Notes: generated from the letters alone by a model not told the origin. DNA of 64,000 nucleotides from Pseudomonas eucalypticola (GCF_013374995.1 NZ_CP056030.1:4496501-4560500); one strand, 5' to 3'. Shown: positions 16,842 to 25,477, counted from the first letter of the stretch. Made by a program: numbers and translations.

Positions 16842-18194
16842 ATGCTGGGTCTACCGACTAACACCTATCTCTTGCTCGACGCCCTGATTACCATCGTCGG
16901 GCTCGTGCTGCTGATCACCAAGCTCAAGGTTCACCCGTTCGTGGCGCTGACCATCGCCGCCGGCTTCCTCGGCCTGACCTCGGGCATGCCCGTGGCCAAG
17001 GTGATGAAATCGTTCCAGGACGGCTTCGGTGGCGTACTGGGCTTCGTCGGTATCGTGCTGGCCCTGGGCACCATGCTCGGCAAGCTGATGGCCGACTCCG
17101 GGGGTGCCGACCAGATCGCCCAGACCCTGATCCGCGCCTTTGGCAAGCAGAAAGTGCACTGGGCCATGATGTGCTCGGCCTTCCTGGTAGGCATTCCGCT
17201 GTTCTTCGAAATCGGCTTCGTGCTGCTGATTCCGCTGGTGTTCATCGTCGCCCGCCGTTCCGGCGTATCGCTGGTCAAGATCGGCATTCCGCTGCTGGCC
17301 GGCCTGTCGGTGGTGCACGGCCTGGTGCCGCCGCACCCGGGCCCGCTGCTGGCCATCGGCATCTTCAAGGCTGACATCGGCAAGACCATCTTCTACGGCC
17401 TGATCGTCGGCCTGCCGACCGCCGTCATCGCCGGCCCGCTGTTCGGCAGCTTCATCTCCAAGTACGTGCCGGGGAACCCGTCCACCGAACTGATGGACCA
17501 GATCGCCAAGGAATCGCAGCACGAGAACCTGCCCAGCTTCAGCGTGACCCTGATTACCGTGCTGCTGCCGGTGTTCCTGATGCTGCTCAAGACCTTCGCC
17601 GACGTGTTCCTGCCGGCCGAGCACATCTTCCGCCAGTGGATGGACCTGATCGGCCACCCGATCACCGCGCTGCTGGCCGCCCTGCTGCTGGCGTTCTACA
17701 CCTTCGGCTATGCCCGTGGCTTTGACCGCACCAAGATCATGAAGCTGCTGGACCAGAGCCTGGCGCCGACGGCTGCGATCATCCTGATCGTGGGTGCCGG
17801 TGGCGGCTTCAAGCAGATGCTGGTGGACACCGGCGTGGGCAACGTGATCGGTGAAATGGCGGTACAGGCTCATGTATCGCCGATCCTGCTGGCCTGGCTG
17901 GTGGCGGCGGTGATCCGCATCGCCACGGGTTCCGCTACCGTGGCCACCATCACCGGCGCCGGTATCGTCGCCCCGGTGGTCGACCTGATCCCGGGCGTGA
18001 ACCGCGAACTGCTGGTGCTGGCCGCCGGCGCGGGTTCGGTGATTCTGTCCCACGTCAACGACGCCGGCTTCTGGCTGGTGAAGCAGTACTTCAACATGAC
18101 CGTGGCCGAGACCTTCAAAACCTGGAGCATGATGGAAACCATCCTCTCCGTGGTGGCGCTGGCCTTCATCATGCTGCTGTCGGTTGTCGTCTGA
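16842..18194 (+). CDS. gntT: Gluconate:H+ symporter, GntP family
   Basis: A 450-residue inner-membrane permease of the GntP family (12-14 hydrophobic segments) importing gluconate with protons. Family sequence is clear: SFQDGFGGVLGFVGIVLALG, GIPLFFEIGFVLLIPLVF, GLVPPHPGPLLA and ATGSATVATITGAGIVAP. ATG 16842 follows AAGAAGAGG, 74 bases after gntK, so the two are co-transcribed. GntR probably controls both. Uptake of gluconate made in the periplasm from glucose, then phosphorylation by GntK, is the expected route. Confidence 0.93.
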   Translation: MLGLPTNTYLLLDALITIVGLVLLITKLKVHPFVALTIAAGFLGLTSGMPVAKVMKSFQDGFGGVLGFVGIVLALGTMLGKLMADSGGADQIAQTLIRAFGKQKVHWAMMCSAFLVGIPLFFEIGFVLLIPLVFIVARRSGVSLVKIGIPLLAGLSVVHGLVPPHPGPLLAIGIFKADIGKTIFYGLIVGLPTAVIAGPLFGSFISKYVPGNPSTELMDQIAKESQHENLPSFSVTLITVLLPVFLMLLKTFADVFLPAEHIFRQWMDLIGHPITALLAALLLAFYTFGYARGFDRTKIMKLLDQSLAPTAAIILIVGAGGGFKQMLVDTGVGNVIGEMAVQAHVSPILLAWLVAAVIRIATGSATVATITGAGIVAPVVDLIPGVNRELLVLAAGAGSVILSHVNDAGFWLVKQYFNMTVAETFKTWSMMETILSVVALAFIMLLSVVV

Positions 18195-18213
18195 TCAACC
18201 CCGCCGCCTGATA

Positions 18214-18255
18214 TCCGCGTATCACTCGGTGCTGCAAGACCGGGCGATACGCGGA
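18214..18255. terminator. Stem-loop between convergent gntT and threonine dehydratase genes
   Basis: TCCGCGTATC (18214-18223) is the exact reverse complement of GATACGCGGA (18246-18255), with a 22-base loop. It lies 19 bases after the gntT stop and just beyond the dehydratase stop on the other strand. There is no T-tract, so it may be a transcript-end stabiliser or weak bidirectional terminator. Confidence 0.45.
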
Positions 18256-18260
18256 AACCG

Positions 18261-19274
18261 TCAACACACCGTTTCCTGCCTGCCACACCTTCCCGCCCGC
18301 TCGGCGAAATCCCCCAGACGATCGAAATTGACGTTGGCCCCCGAATCGATGGCCACCAGCGTCTGCCCGCGAACACCCCGCGTCGCCACGTAACGCTTGA
18401 TGCCCGCCACCGCCAATGCCCCCGACGGCTCGGTGATGGAGCGCGTGTCGTCGTAGATATCCTTGATCGCCGCCCCCAGCTCGTCGTTGCTGACGGTGAT
18501 CACTTCGTCCACCCACACGCGGCAGATGTCGAAACAGTGCGCACCGATCTGCGCCACCGCCACGCCGTCGGCGAAGGTATCGACCTGGCCCAGCACCACC
18601 CTCTCCCCCGCCGCCAACGCCGCCTGCAGGCAGTTGGAGCCCTCGGATTCGACACCGATGACGCGGATGTGCGGGCGCAGGTATTTGACGTAGGCGGCAA
18701 TGCCGGCGATCAAACCACCGCCGCCCACCGGCACGAAGATGGCGTCCAGGCCATCAGGCTGTTGCCGCAGGATTTCCATGGCCACGGTGCCCTGCCCGGC
18801 GATCACGTCCGGGTCGTCGAACGGTGGGACAAAGGTCATCCCTTGCTTGGCCAGCTCCAGCGCGTGGGCCAGGGCCTGGGGAAACGCCGGGCCGTGCAGC
18901 ACCGCCTGGCCACCGCGGGACAGCACACCGTCAACTTTCAACTGCGGAGTCGTCTCAGGCATCACGATGACGGCCTTGATGCCCAGCTCGCGCGCCGCCA
19001 GTGCCACACCCTGGGCATGGTTGCCCGCCGAGGCCGTCACCACCCCGGCCGCGCGCTCGGCAGCCGTCAGTTGCGCCAGTTTGTTGCAGGCGCCGCGAAT
19101 CTTGAACGAGTACGTGGGCTGCAGGTCTTCGCGCTTGAGCAGAATCTGGTTGCCCAGGCGCGCGGACAATGCCGGCGCTGCTTGCAGGGGTGTTTCGACG
19201 GCCAGGTCGTAGACCTTGGCTTCCAGGGTCTTGCGGGCATACCAGGCAAGCTGGGCGGTGGCGGTGTCACTCAC
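18261..19274 (-). CDS. Short (TdcB-type) threonine/serine dehydratase
   Basis: A 337-residue PLP enzyme converting threonine to 2-oxobutyrate and ammonia, the entry step to isoleucine. The PLP lysine is Lys58 (YSFKIRGACNKL), the substrate loop is TASAGNHAQGVA, and the phosphate-binding glycine loop is VPVGGGGLIAG. It ends right after the catalytic domain, lacking the C-terminal regulatory ACT-like domains of biosynthetic IlvA (about 510 residues), so it should not be feedback-inhibited by isoleucine at the protein level. Start: GTG 19274, with CGGAG eight bases upstream. A leader peptide (19357-19425) and attenuator hairpin (19317-19341) precede it, so control is probably by translation of Ile/Leu codons instead. 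Confidence 0.88.
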   Translation of the reverse strand: MSDTATAQLAWYARKTLEAKVYDLAVETPLQAAPALSARLGNQILLKREDLQPTYSFKIRGACNKLAQLTAAERAAGVVTASAGNHAQGVALAARELGIKAVIVMPETTPQLKVDGVLSRGGQAVLHGPAFPQALAHALELAKQGMTFVPPFDDPDVIAGQGTVAMEILRQQPDGLDAIFVPVGGGGLIAGIAAYVKYLRPHIRVIGVESEGSNCLQAALAAGERVVLGQVDTFADGVAVAQIGAHCFDICRVWVDEVITVSNDELGAAIKDIYDDTRSITEPSGALAVAGIKRYVATRGVRGQTLVAIDSGANVNFDRLGDFAERAGRCGRQETVC

Positions 19275-19316
19275 AGTGCGGTCTCCGTTCTGGTCGGAGC
19301 CCTGGTGACGTTTCAA

Positions 19317-19341
19317 GAAAAACCCGCCACGAGGGCGGGTT
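19317..19341 (-). terminator. Transcription attenuator upstream of threonine dehydratase
   Basis: On the minus strand AACCCGCC, CTCGT loop, GGCGGGTT is followed by TTTC: an intrinsic terminator 43 bases before the dehydratase start. Its 5' arm CCCGCC can also pair with GGCGGG at the end of the leader-peptide frame (19358-19367 region), giving an antiterminator. This is the standard geometry of ribosome-mediated attenuation. Confidence 0.8.
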
Positions 19342-19356
19342 CGGTGCAGCTGCCAG

Positions 19357-19425
19357 CTAGCCCGCCAAATGAGGAATGGCGGTAATAATAAGGCTCATGG
19401 CGGGCAGCGACAGGGATAGGTTCAT
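19357..19425 (-). CDS. Leu/Ile-rich leader peptide of the threonine dehydratase attenuator
   Basis: A 22-residue open frame begins MNLSLSLPAMS and ends LIITAIPHLAG. It holds five Leu codons (one the rare CTA), two adjacent Ile codons ATT ATT, a Thr, another Ile ATT, then TAG. Its last codons contain GGCGGG, which competes for the terminator arm. Stalling at the Ile or Leu codons would leave GGCGGG free to form the antiterminator and let transcription reach the dehydratase gene. Full translation would mask it and allow termination. No Shine-Dalgarno precedes the ATG, and a TTGACG-18-TATGTT promoter (19461-19432) would start transcription at or next to the ATG, so the message may be leaderless. 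Confidence 0.75.
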   Translation of the reverse strand: MNLSLSLPAMSLIITAIPHLAG

Positions 19426-19431
19426 GGGGGA

Positions 19432-19461
19432 AACATACCCCCGCCCGCACCGCGCCGTCAA
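19432..19461 (-). promoter_or_regulatory. Candidate promoter of the leader/threonine dehydratase unit
   Basis: On the minus strand TTGACG (19461-19456), an 18-base GC-rich spacer and TATGTT (19437-19432), followed by the discriminator TCCCCC and then ATG of the leader peptide. The -35 match is good and the -10 moderate. The predicted start point coincides with the leader ATG. Confidence 0.5.
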
Positions 19462-19539
19462 CCGCCTGTCGGCGTGCGGGCACCTTGCCATCCCTCGCGC
19501 AGCCCAATGCCTGTAGCCATCATGGAAAGGAGACAGTTC

Positions 19540-19854
19540 ATGAATACTTCCCGTTGGGCCGCCCTGGCCCTGACCACCCTGCTCAGCGCCGGCGCCTTCG
19601 CCGATGACAGCACCGGGCCCACCAACCCCGCCAACCCCAATGGCGCCATCGGCACCACGCCGGCGGAAATCGGCGTGCCCAGCGGCACGGGCACCCGCAT
19701 GCAGAACGGCAACACCGACGGCTCCGCCGGCCCGGACATGCCGTCGGGCAGCCAGCCGATCAAGCCTGCGCAAAGTGGCAATCCCGAAGGCAGCTCCATG
19801 GGCAACAGCAACACCAAGCCCGACAGCCCTTCGAGCACCACCAGCAAACCGTGA
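19540..19854 (+). CDS. Small secreted low-complexity protein
   Basis: A 104-residue exported protein. ATG 19540 follows AAAGGAG and opens the signal peptide MNTSRWAALALTTLLSAGAF, cut after AFA. The mature part is hydrophilic and rich in Asn, Gly, Pro, Ser and Thr (for example DDSTGPTNPANPNGAIG and SSTTSKP at the end), with no cysteine and no predicted fold. Similar small secreted proteins are frequent in Pseudomonas and lack a known function. The gene stands alone between the attenuated dehydratase gene and the GST gene. Confidence 0.75.
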   Translation: MNTSRWAALALTTLLSAGAFADDSTGPTNPANPNGAIGTTPAEIGVPSGTGTRMQNGNTDGSAGPDMPSGSQPIKPAQSGNPEGSSMGNSNTKPDSPSSTTSKP

Positions 19855-19914
19855 CGGATACCGGGCCGACAGGGTAGATTCAACAGTTCCTATCGGCCCG
19901 CACAGGATTGCACC

Positions 19915-20547
19915 ATGGACATGCCCGTTCGCCTACTGGGGCGCGACACTTCGATCAACGTGCGCAAGGTGTTATGGACGTTGCACGAGCTGGGGGTCGG
20001 CTTCATTCGCGAGGACTACGGCAACGGCTTCGCCTCGACCCACACCCATGACTACCTGCGCCTGAACCCCAACGGCCAGGTGCCTGTATTGGTGGACGAG
20101 GCCGGCGCACTGTGGGAGTCCAACACCATTTGCCGCTACCTGGCCGCCAAGCACGGCGACCAGGGTTTGCTGCCCGGCAATGCCCACGCCCGCGCGCAGG
20201 TGGAACAGTGGATGGATTGGCAGGCCACAGAGTTGAACCCGGCGTGGCGGTACCCGTTCACCGCCCTGATCCGCCAGGACCCGACCTGCCAGGACGCTGC
20301 CAAGCTGGCCGCGGGTACCGCCGAGTGGAACCGCATGATGGGCATTCTGGAGGGGCAGTTGGCACACACCGGGGCGTATGTCACCGGCGCCGCGTTCACC
20401 TTGGCCGATGTGGTACTGGGGCTCTCGGTAAACCGCTGGAAGATGACGCCCATCGAGCATGCCCGGTTACCCGCCGTGGAAGCCTACTATCAGCGGCTTC
20501 AGGGCCGTGAAGGCTTTGCGCTGTACGGGGCCAATGGCATGCCATGA
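19915..20547 (+). CDS. Glutathione S-transferase family protein
   Basis: A 210-residue cytoplasmic GST. The N-terminal thioredoxin fold (about 4-83) has VRLLGRDTSINVRKVLWTL with Ser13 at the place where many bacterial GSTs have their catalytic Ser/Cys, the cis-proline loop NGQVPVLVDE, and the glutathione-binding WESNTICRYLA. The helical C-terminal domain (about 90-205) contains the N-capping box FTLADVVLG. ATG 19915 is in good context. The substrate is unknown. It is transcribed towards the convergent LysR gene, with 18 bases between the stops. Confidence 0.88.
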   Translation: MDMPVRLLGRDTSINVRKVLWTLHELGVGFIREDYGNGFASTHTHDYLRLNPNGQVPVLVDEAGALWESNTICRYLAAKHGDQGLLPGNAHARAQVEQWMDWQATELNPAWRYPFTALIRQDPTCQDAAKLAAGTAEWNRMMGILEGQLAHTGAYVTGAAFTLADVVLGLSVNRWKMTPIEHARLPAVEAYYQRLQGREGFALYGANGMP

Positions 20548-20565
20548 AGCCGGGTACCAGGCGCA

Positions 20566-21462
20566 CTAGCCCGTTCCCGCGATAGGCAGGTCATCAACCA
20601 TGGCCTGCCACGAAATGGCCGAACGCAGTTCGTTGAACAAGGTCACCACCGAACGCAGTGCACGGCAATCCGGCCGGGTCAGCAGCCACAGGGCGCTGTC
20701 GTGGCCGGCCAGCGGCTCGCCCAGTGGCACCAGCCCCTGCATCAGGAACGGCGGCAACACCGCCACGCCCAGCCCTCCACGCACCAGTTGCGCCACCGCC
20801 AGCATCGAACTGGCCCGGTACATGGGGGTGACGCTGGGCAAATGCTCGCGCCGCCAGGCCACGCCCGGGTGGTCGGGTATGAAGTCATCTGCGGCGATCC
20901 AATGCATCTGCGCCAGGTCAGCCGTGCCGCAGGTATCAAGATACCCCTGGCTCGCGCCTACCCGGTAAGGCACCGACCCCAGTCGGCAACCCACCAGGTG
21001 CTCGGGCGGTGCCTGGGTGAGGCGCAGGGCCAGATCGGCGTCACGCCGGGTCAGGTTGGCGAAGTCGTTGCTGGTGGTCAGTTCCAGCGCCAGTGCCGGG
21101 TAGCGCGGCATGAACATCGCCAGGGCCGGCAGCAGCACGTGCTGCAACACGGCATCAGTACAGGTCAGGCGCACCGTACCGCTCACCACTTCACCGCCCT
21201 GCTCGACGCTGACCTGCGCCACCTGCAACGCTTGCTCGGCCTGTTCCGCCTGGGCTGCCAGGCTCAACGCCAACGCCGTGGGCAGGTACCCCGCCCGGCT
21301 CTTCTCGAACAACGACTGGCCCAGCGCCGACTCCAGGCGGCGAATGGAACGGAACACCGTAGACACATCGACCCTCAGCAACTCGGCCGCCCGCGCCAAC
21401 GCGCCTGCCCGTACCAGGGCGAGGATCAGCGTGAGGTCTTGATGGTTGATTCGATATTGCAT
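20566..21462 (-). CDS. LysR-family transcriptional regulator
   Basis: A 298-residue LysR regulator. The winged HTH (about 5-62) includes LTLILALVRAGALARAAELL and RSIRRLESALGQSLFEK, followed by a linker helix and the effector-binding domain (about 90-295). I start at ATG 21462 (MQYRINHQ), which puts the HTH at the usual place; a longer frame to 21534 overlaps the promoter region. It is divergent from the amidotransferase/monooxygenase pair 102 bases away and probably controls it. A CAATATTG palindrome lies in that region. Confidence 0.85.
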   Translation of the reverse strand: MQYRINHQDLTLILALVRAGALARAAELLRVDVSTVFRSIRRLESALGQSLFEKSRAGYLPTALALSLAAQAEQAEQALQVAQVSVEQGGEVVSGTVRLTCTDAVLQHVLLPALAMFMPRYPALALELTTSNDFANLTRRDADLALRLTQAPPEHLVGCRLGSVPYRVGASQGYLDTCGTADLAQMHWIAADDFIPDHPGVAWRREHLPSVTPMYRASSMLAVAQLVRGGLGVAVLPPFLMQGLVPLGEPLAGHDSALWLLTRPDCRALRSVVTLFNELRSAISWQAMVDDLPIAGTG

Positions 21463-21564
21463 GAATGCACGGATACTTTGCCGAAATGCCAATATTGATT
21501 GCGCTGACGCCAGCCTATAGTAGCCCCCAGCCACCCGGCAAGGCTCACTGAAGGAACACAGCCC

Positions 21565-22272
21565 ATGTCATCCACGCGCCCACTGCAGATCGCCCTGGTC
21601 GGCGATTTTGATGCGTCCATCACTGCCCATCGCGCCATCCAGGCCGCCCTGCCCTTGGCGGCCAGAGCCTTGGGCCTGAGTGTCGAGGCTCGTTGCCTGG
21701 CGACTGACCAGATCAGCGCCGGCACCCTGGCGCAACCGTTCGATGCCTTCTGGTGCATGCCAGGCAGCCCTTATCGCAGCCTGGAGGGCGCCCTGGCCGC
21801 TATCCGCCATGCCCGGGAGCAGCGCATTCCATTCCTGGGTACCTGCGCGGGCTTCCAGCACGCGTTGCTGGAGTACGCCCGCAACGCGCTCGGCTGGGCG
21901 GACGCCGAGCACGGCGAAAGCACCCCGCAGGCGGCACGGGCCATCATCAGCCCGCTGAGCTGTTCGCTGGTGGAGGTACGCGGCACCCTGCACCTGCAAC
22001 CGGGCACGCTGATTGCCCAGGCCTATGAGGGGTTGGCGATCGAGGAAGGCTACCACTGCAACTACGGGCTCAACCCTGCGTTCGCCGAAGCGCTGCTGGC
22101 CGGGCCGTTGCGCCCCTGTGCCCGCGACGCAAACGGCGAAGTGCGCGCCGTGCACCTGGAAGGCCACCCGTTCTTCGTCGCCACCCTGTTCCAACCCGAG
22201 CGCGCGGCGCTGGAAGACCGCGTACCACCTTTGTTGACCGCGCTGTTGCACGCTGCACAGCGGAGGGTTTGA
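21565..22272 (+). CDS. CTP-synthase C-terminal-related glutamine-amidotransferase-like protein, catalytic His replaced
   Basis: A 235-residue protein resembling the class I glutamine amidotransferase half of CTP synthase, without any synthetase domain. The nucleophile elbow LGTCAGFQHALLEYARN is present with Cys94. At the second catalytic motif, where CTP synthase has H-P-E, this protein has Gln210-Pro-Glu212 (ATLFQPER), so the triad histidine is missing. The same family includes selenoproteins with Sec in place of the elbow Cys, which suggests redox or thiol chemistry rather than glutaminase activity; that is inference. It precedes the ABM monooxygenase gene by two bases and faces a LysR gene. 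Confidence 0.8.
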   Translation: MSSTRPLQIALVGDFDASITAHRAIQAALPLAARALGLSVEARCLATDQISAGTLAQPFDAFWCMPGSPYRSLEGALAAIRHAREQRIPFLGTCAGFQHALLEYARNALGWADAEHGESTPQAARAIISPLSCSLVEVRGTLHLQPGTLIAQAYEGLAIEEGYHCNYGLNPAFAEALLAGPLRPCARDANGEVRAVHLEGHPFFVATLFQPERAALEDRVPPLLTALLHAAQRRV

Positions 22273-22274
22273 GG

Positions 22275-22604
22275 ATGTTCGCGAAGACGCCGCAGCCGCC
22301 TTACTTCGCCGTGATCTTTACCTCGACCCGCACCGAGATCGACGACGGCTACGGCGAAGTGGCCGAGCGCATGGTCAGCCTGGCGGCCGAGCAACCCGGG
22401 TTCCTGGGCGTGGAGTCGGCCCGTGGCGAGGACGGCCTGGGGATCACCGTGTCGTACTGGGCCAGCGAGGCCGCGATTCTGGCCTGGAAACACCATGCCG
22501 AACACACCGATGCCCGCGCCAGAGGGCGCGAGCAATGGTACCGGCAGTGCATCACCCGCGTGGCCCAGGTGCAGCGGGCTTACGCCTTCACGACCCCGGC
22601 CTGA
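22275..22604 (+). CDS. ABM-superfamily (antibiotic biosynthesis monooxygenase-like) protein
   Basis: A 109-residue dimeric alpha-beta barrel protein. ATG 22275 follows GGAGG by eight bases and lies two bases after the amidotransferase stop, so the genes are translationally linked. Typical features are YFAVIFTSTRTE (first strand), MVSLAAEQPGFLGVESARG, the ITVSYWASEAAILAWKHHAEH helix region (partly quoted) and WYRQCITRVAQVQRAY. Family members are cofactor-free oxygenases, haem oxygenases or binding proteins for small aromatics. The substrate is unknown. Its TGA stop abuts the stop of the convergent atoE gene; the two form TGATCA. Confidence 0.82.
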   Translation: MFAKTPQPPYFAVIFTSTRTEIDDGYGEVAERMVSLAAEQPGFLGVESARGEDGLGITVSYWASEAAILAWKHHAEHTDARARGREQWYRQCITRVAQVQRAYAFTTPA

Positions 22605-24023
22605 TCACGGCGCCAACGGCGGCACATACTGCAAGGTGGTGCCCAGCGCCCACAACAGCACCAGCACCAGGGGCGCATGCACCAGCAATTGCACGAAGCT
22701 GAAGCCGATCAGGTCCCGGGCCTTGAGCCCCAGCACGCCCAGCAGCGGCAGCATGTAGAACGGGTTGATCAGGTTGGGCAGCGCCTCGGCGGCGTTGTAG
22801 ATCTGCACAGCCCAGCCCAGGTGATACTTCAGGTCGTTGGCCACTTGCATCACGTACGGCGCTTCGATGATCCACTTGCCGCCGCCCGATGGGATGAAAA
22901 AGCCCAGCACGGCGGAGTACACGCCCATCAGCAACGCGTAGGTGTCATGGGAGGCGATCTGCACGAAAAAGGTCGAGATGTGGTGAGCCAGGGCCTGGCC
23001 ATCACCGCCCTTGACCGTGGTCAGGATCGCGGCGATGGAACCGTACAGCGGGAACTGGATCAGCACCCCGGTGGTGGTCGGCACCGCGCGCGCCACGGCG
23101 TCGAGGAAGCTGCGTGGCCGCCAGTGCAACAAGGCGCCAAGCATGATGAACAGGAAGTTGTAGGTATTGAGCCCGGAAATCGCGGTGAGCATCGGCTTGG
23201 TGGCGAACTCGTGGTACAGCCAGCCGGCGGCCAGCAGCACCAGCAATACTGTCAACAACGGGCTGTGCTCCAGCCATTCCCCAGGGCGGCTGCGCCCCGC
23301 CTGGGGCGGCGCGCTGAAGCTGGGGTCGACACCACAGGCCTGGGCATCGCGGGCGCTGCCTGGGCCGGGCGCAGTGGCATAGGCAATCGCCAGTGACACC
23401 ACTACCAACACGGCGAGCAGCACCCCGGATTGCCACAGGAAGATCGTCTGCGTGAAGGGAATGACGCCGGTGATGGCCAGGATAGAGGGCGGCAGGCTGC
23501 CGGGGTTGGCCTGCAATTGCGCCGCCGAGGACGACAGCCCCAGTGCCCACACCGCGCCCAGGCCCAGGTAGGCAGCGGCACCGGCGGCGCGGTAGTCCAT
23601 CTTCAGGTCGGTGCGTCGGGCCAGGGCGCGCACCAGCAAGCCACCGAACACCAGGGACAGGCCCCAGTTGAGCAGCGACGCCAGCATGGAGATCAACGCC
23701 ACCCAGGCCACCGCCGAGCGGCCATTGCCCGGCAGGCGTGCCAAGCGGTCGATCAACCTCACTGCCGGCGGCGAACTGGCGACCACATAACCACCGATGA
23801 CCACGAACGCCATCTGCATGGTGAACGGGATCAGGCTCCAGAAGCCATCGCCGAAAGCGGTGGCGGTGTCAGTGGGTTTGGCGCCAATGGCCAGGGCGGC
23901 CAGGGCCACCGCCACTACTGCGACGGCGGCGAACACCCAGGCGTCGGGGAACCAGCGTTCGGCCCAGGTGGAGCAACGCAGGGCAAAGCGCGCATAGCGG
24001 CTCTCTTCAATGTCTACAGCCAT
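22605..24023 (-). CDS. atoE: Short-chain fatty acid/ketoacid transporter, AtoE family
   Basis: A 472-residue inner-membrane protein (about 11-12 hydrophobic segments) of the AtoE family, taken to import short-chain fatty acids or acetoacetate. Clear family stretches: NWGLSLVFGGLLVRALAR, LGLGAVWALGLSSSAAQLQA, FIPSGGGKWIIEAPYV and ALPNLINPFYMLPLLG. ATG 24023 is used. It is the last gene of an operon behind the two CoA-transferase subunit genes, 63 bases after the second. Together they should take up and activate a short ketoacid such as acetoacetate. Confidence 0.9.
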   Translation of the reverse strand: MAVDIEESRYARFALRCSTWAERWFPDAWVFAAVAVVAVALAALAIGAKPTDTATAFGDGFWSLIPFTMQMAFVVIGGYVVASSPPAVRLIDRLARLPGNGRSAVAWVALISMLASLLNWGLSLVFGGLLVRALARRTDLKMDYRAAGAAAYLGLGAVWALGLSSSAAQLQANPGSLPPSILAITGVIPFTQTIFLWQSGVLLAVLVVVSLAIAYATAPGPGSARDAQACGVDPSFSAPPQAGRSRPGEWLEHSPLLTVLLVLLAAGWLYHEFATKPMLTAISGLNTYNFLFIMLGALLHWRPRSFLDAVARAVPTTTGVLIQFPLYGSIAAILTTVKGGDGQALAHHISTFFVQIASHDTYALLMGVYSAVLGFFIPSGGGKWIIEAPYVMQVANDLKYHLGWAVQIYNAAEALPNLINPFYMLPLLGVLGLKARDLIGFSFVQLLVHAPLVLVLLWALGTTLQYVPPLAP

Positions 24024-24086
24024 GGTATTTCCCAGTTTTTATTGTTATCGGCGGCGTCCCCTGAGGGGCCGGGTACGTTCCGGCCA

Positions 24087-24743
24087 TCAGAACTGCATTT
24101 CGATCACATCATCCGGCACGATCAGCTTGCCTGCCGTCTTGGCGATGATCTCTTCCACACTGATGCCCGGCGCCCTTTCGCGCAGGATGAAGGCACCGTC
24201 CTCGATCTCCAGGTACGCCAAGTCGGTCAGCACCTTGCGGATACAACCCGCACCGGTCAGCGGCAGGCTGCACCGGGGGAGCAGCTTGGACTCGCCGTCC
24301 TTGGAGGCGTGGGTCATGGTGACGATGATGTTCTCGGCACCGGCCACCAGGTCCATGGCACCGCCCATGCCCTTGACCAGCTTGCCGGGGATCATCCACG
24401 AGGCGATGTTGCCCTGCACGTCCACTTCGAAGGCGCCCAGCACCGTGAGGTCCACATGCCCACCGCGGATCATGGCGAACGACTGCGCAGAGTCGAAAAT
24501 GGATGCCCCGGCGCGGGCGGTCACCGTTTGTTTGCCGGCGTTGATCATGTCGGCGTCGAGGGTCTGCTCGGTGGGAAATTCGCCCATGCCCAACAGGCCG
24601 TTTTCCGATTGCAGCATCACGTCGATGCCGGCGGGGACGTAGTTGGCCACCAGGGTCGGGATGCCGATGCCCAGGTTCACGTAGTAGCCATCCTTGAGTT
24701 CGCGGGCCACGCGCTGGGCCATCTGTTCGCGGGTAAGTGCCAT
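24087..24743 (-). CDS. 3-oxoacid CoA-transferase subunit B
   Basis: A 218-residue beta subunit of a succinyl-CoA:3-ketoacid or acetoacetate CoA-transferase. The catalytic glutamate is Glu47 in the SENG motif (DVMLQSENGLLGMG). GGHVDLTVLGAFEVD and NWMIP-type sequence (NIASWMIPGKLVKGMGG) are also conserved. ATG 24743 gives the standard N-terminus MALTREQMAQRVARELKDG. It follows subunit A by 35 bases. ScoB and AtoA are equally possible names; context with atoE points to acetoacetate use. Confidence 0.92.
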   Translation of the reverse strand: MALTREQMAQRVARELKDGYYVNLGIGIPTLVANYVPAGIDVMLQSENGLLGMGEFPTEQTLDADMINAGKQTVTARAGASIFDSAQSFAMIRGGHVDLTVLGAFEVDVQGNIASWMIPGKLVKGMGGAMDLVAGAENIIVTMTHASKDGESKLLPRCSLPLTGAGCIRKVLTDLAYLEIEDGAFILRERAPGISVEEIIAKTAGKLIVPDDVIEMQF

Positions 24744-24778
24744 GTACAACACCTCTTGTTGTTCTGTGGGGCCAGGCG

Positions 24779-25477
24779 TCAGGCCTTGACGGTGCGCTTT
24801 TCGATACGCTTTTCGAAGGTGCCGAGGATCACCCGGTCCACGTAGATGCCGGGGGTGTGGATCTGGCTGGCGGGCAGTTGGCCAGGCTCGACGATCTCTT
24901 CCACCTCGACCACGGTGATTTTTCCGGCGGCGGCGGCCAGCGGGTTGAAATTCTGCGCCGTGTGGCGGTAGATGACGTTGCCGAAATGGTCGGCCTTCCA
25001 GCCCTTGACGATGGCGAAGTCACCGGTGATGGCTTCTTCGAGGATGTACTTGCGGCCCTTGAACTCGCGCACTTCCTTGCCTTCGGCCACCGGCGTGCCA
25101 TAGCCGGTGGCGGTGTAGAAGGCCGGGATACCGGCGCCGCCGGCGCGCAATTTTTCCGCCAGGGTGCCTTGGGGAGTGAGGTCCACCTCCAGTTCGCCAT
25201 CGAGCAACTGGCGTTCGAACAGGGCGTTCTCGCCCACGTAGGAGGCGATCATCTTGCGGATCTGCCGGTCTTCCAGCAGCACGCCCAGGCCAAAGCCATC
25301 GACCCCACAGTTGTTGGATACCACGGTCAGGCCACGCACGCCCATGCGCTTGATGTGGGCAATGAGGTTTTCCGGGATGCCACACAGGCCAAAGCCGCCG
25401 GACAGCACTGTCATGTTGTCGGTCAGGCCAGCCAAGGCCTCTTCATAGGTTGCCACTCGCTTGTCGAGTCCCGCCAT
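24779..25477 (-). CDS. 3-oxoacid CoA-transferase subunit A
   Basis: A 232-residue alpha subunit. It binds the CoA moiety through the glycine-rich segment [25 protein letters not shown] and [19 protein letters not shown] are further family blocks. I start at ATG 25477 ([15 protein letters not shown]), with AAAAGGCGG upstream. The same frame stays open to 25639, but those 54 extra codons are translated MITE sequence and not part of the family. It is the first gene of the scoAB-atoE operon. The MITE copy at 25513-25651 lies directly upstream. Confidence 0.93.
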   Translation of the reverse strand: MAGLDKRVATYEEALAGLTDNMTVLSGGFGLCGIPENLIAHIKRMGVRGLTVVSNNCGVDGFGLGVLLEDRQIRKMIASYVGENALFERQLLDGELEVDLTPQGTLAEKLRAGGAGIPAFYTATGYGTPVAEGKEVREFKGRKYILEEAITGDFAIVKGWKADHFGNVIYRHTAQNFNPLAAAAGKITVVEVEEIVEPGQLPASQIHTPGIYVDRVILGTFEKRIEKRTVKA

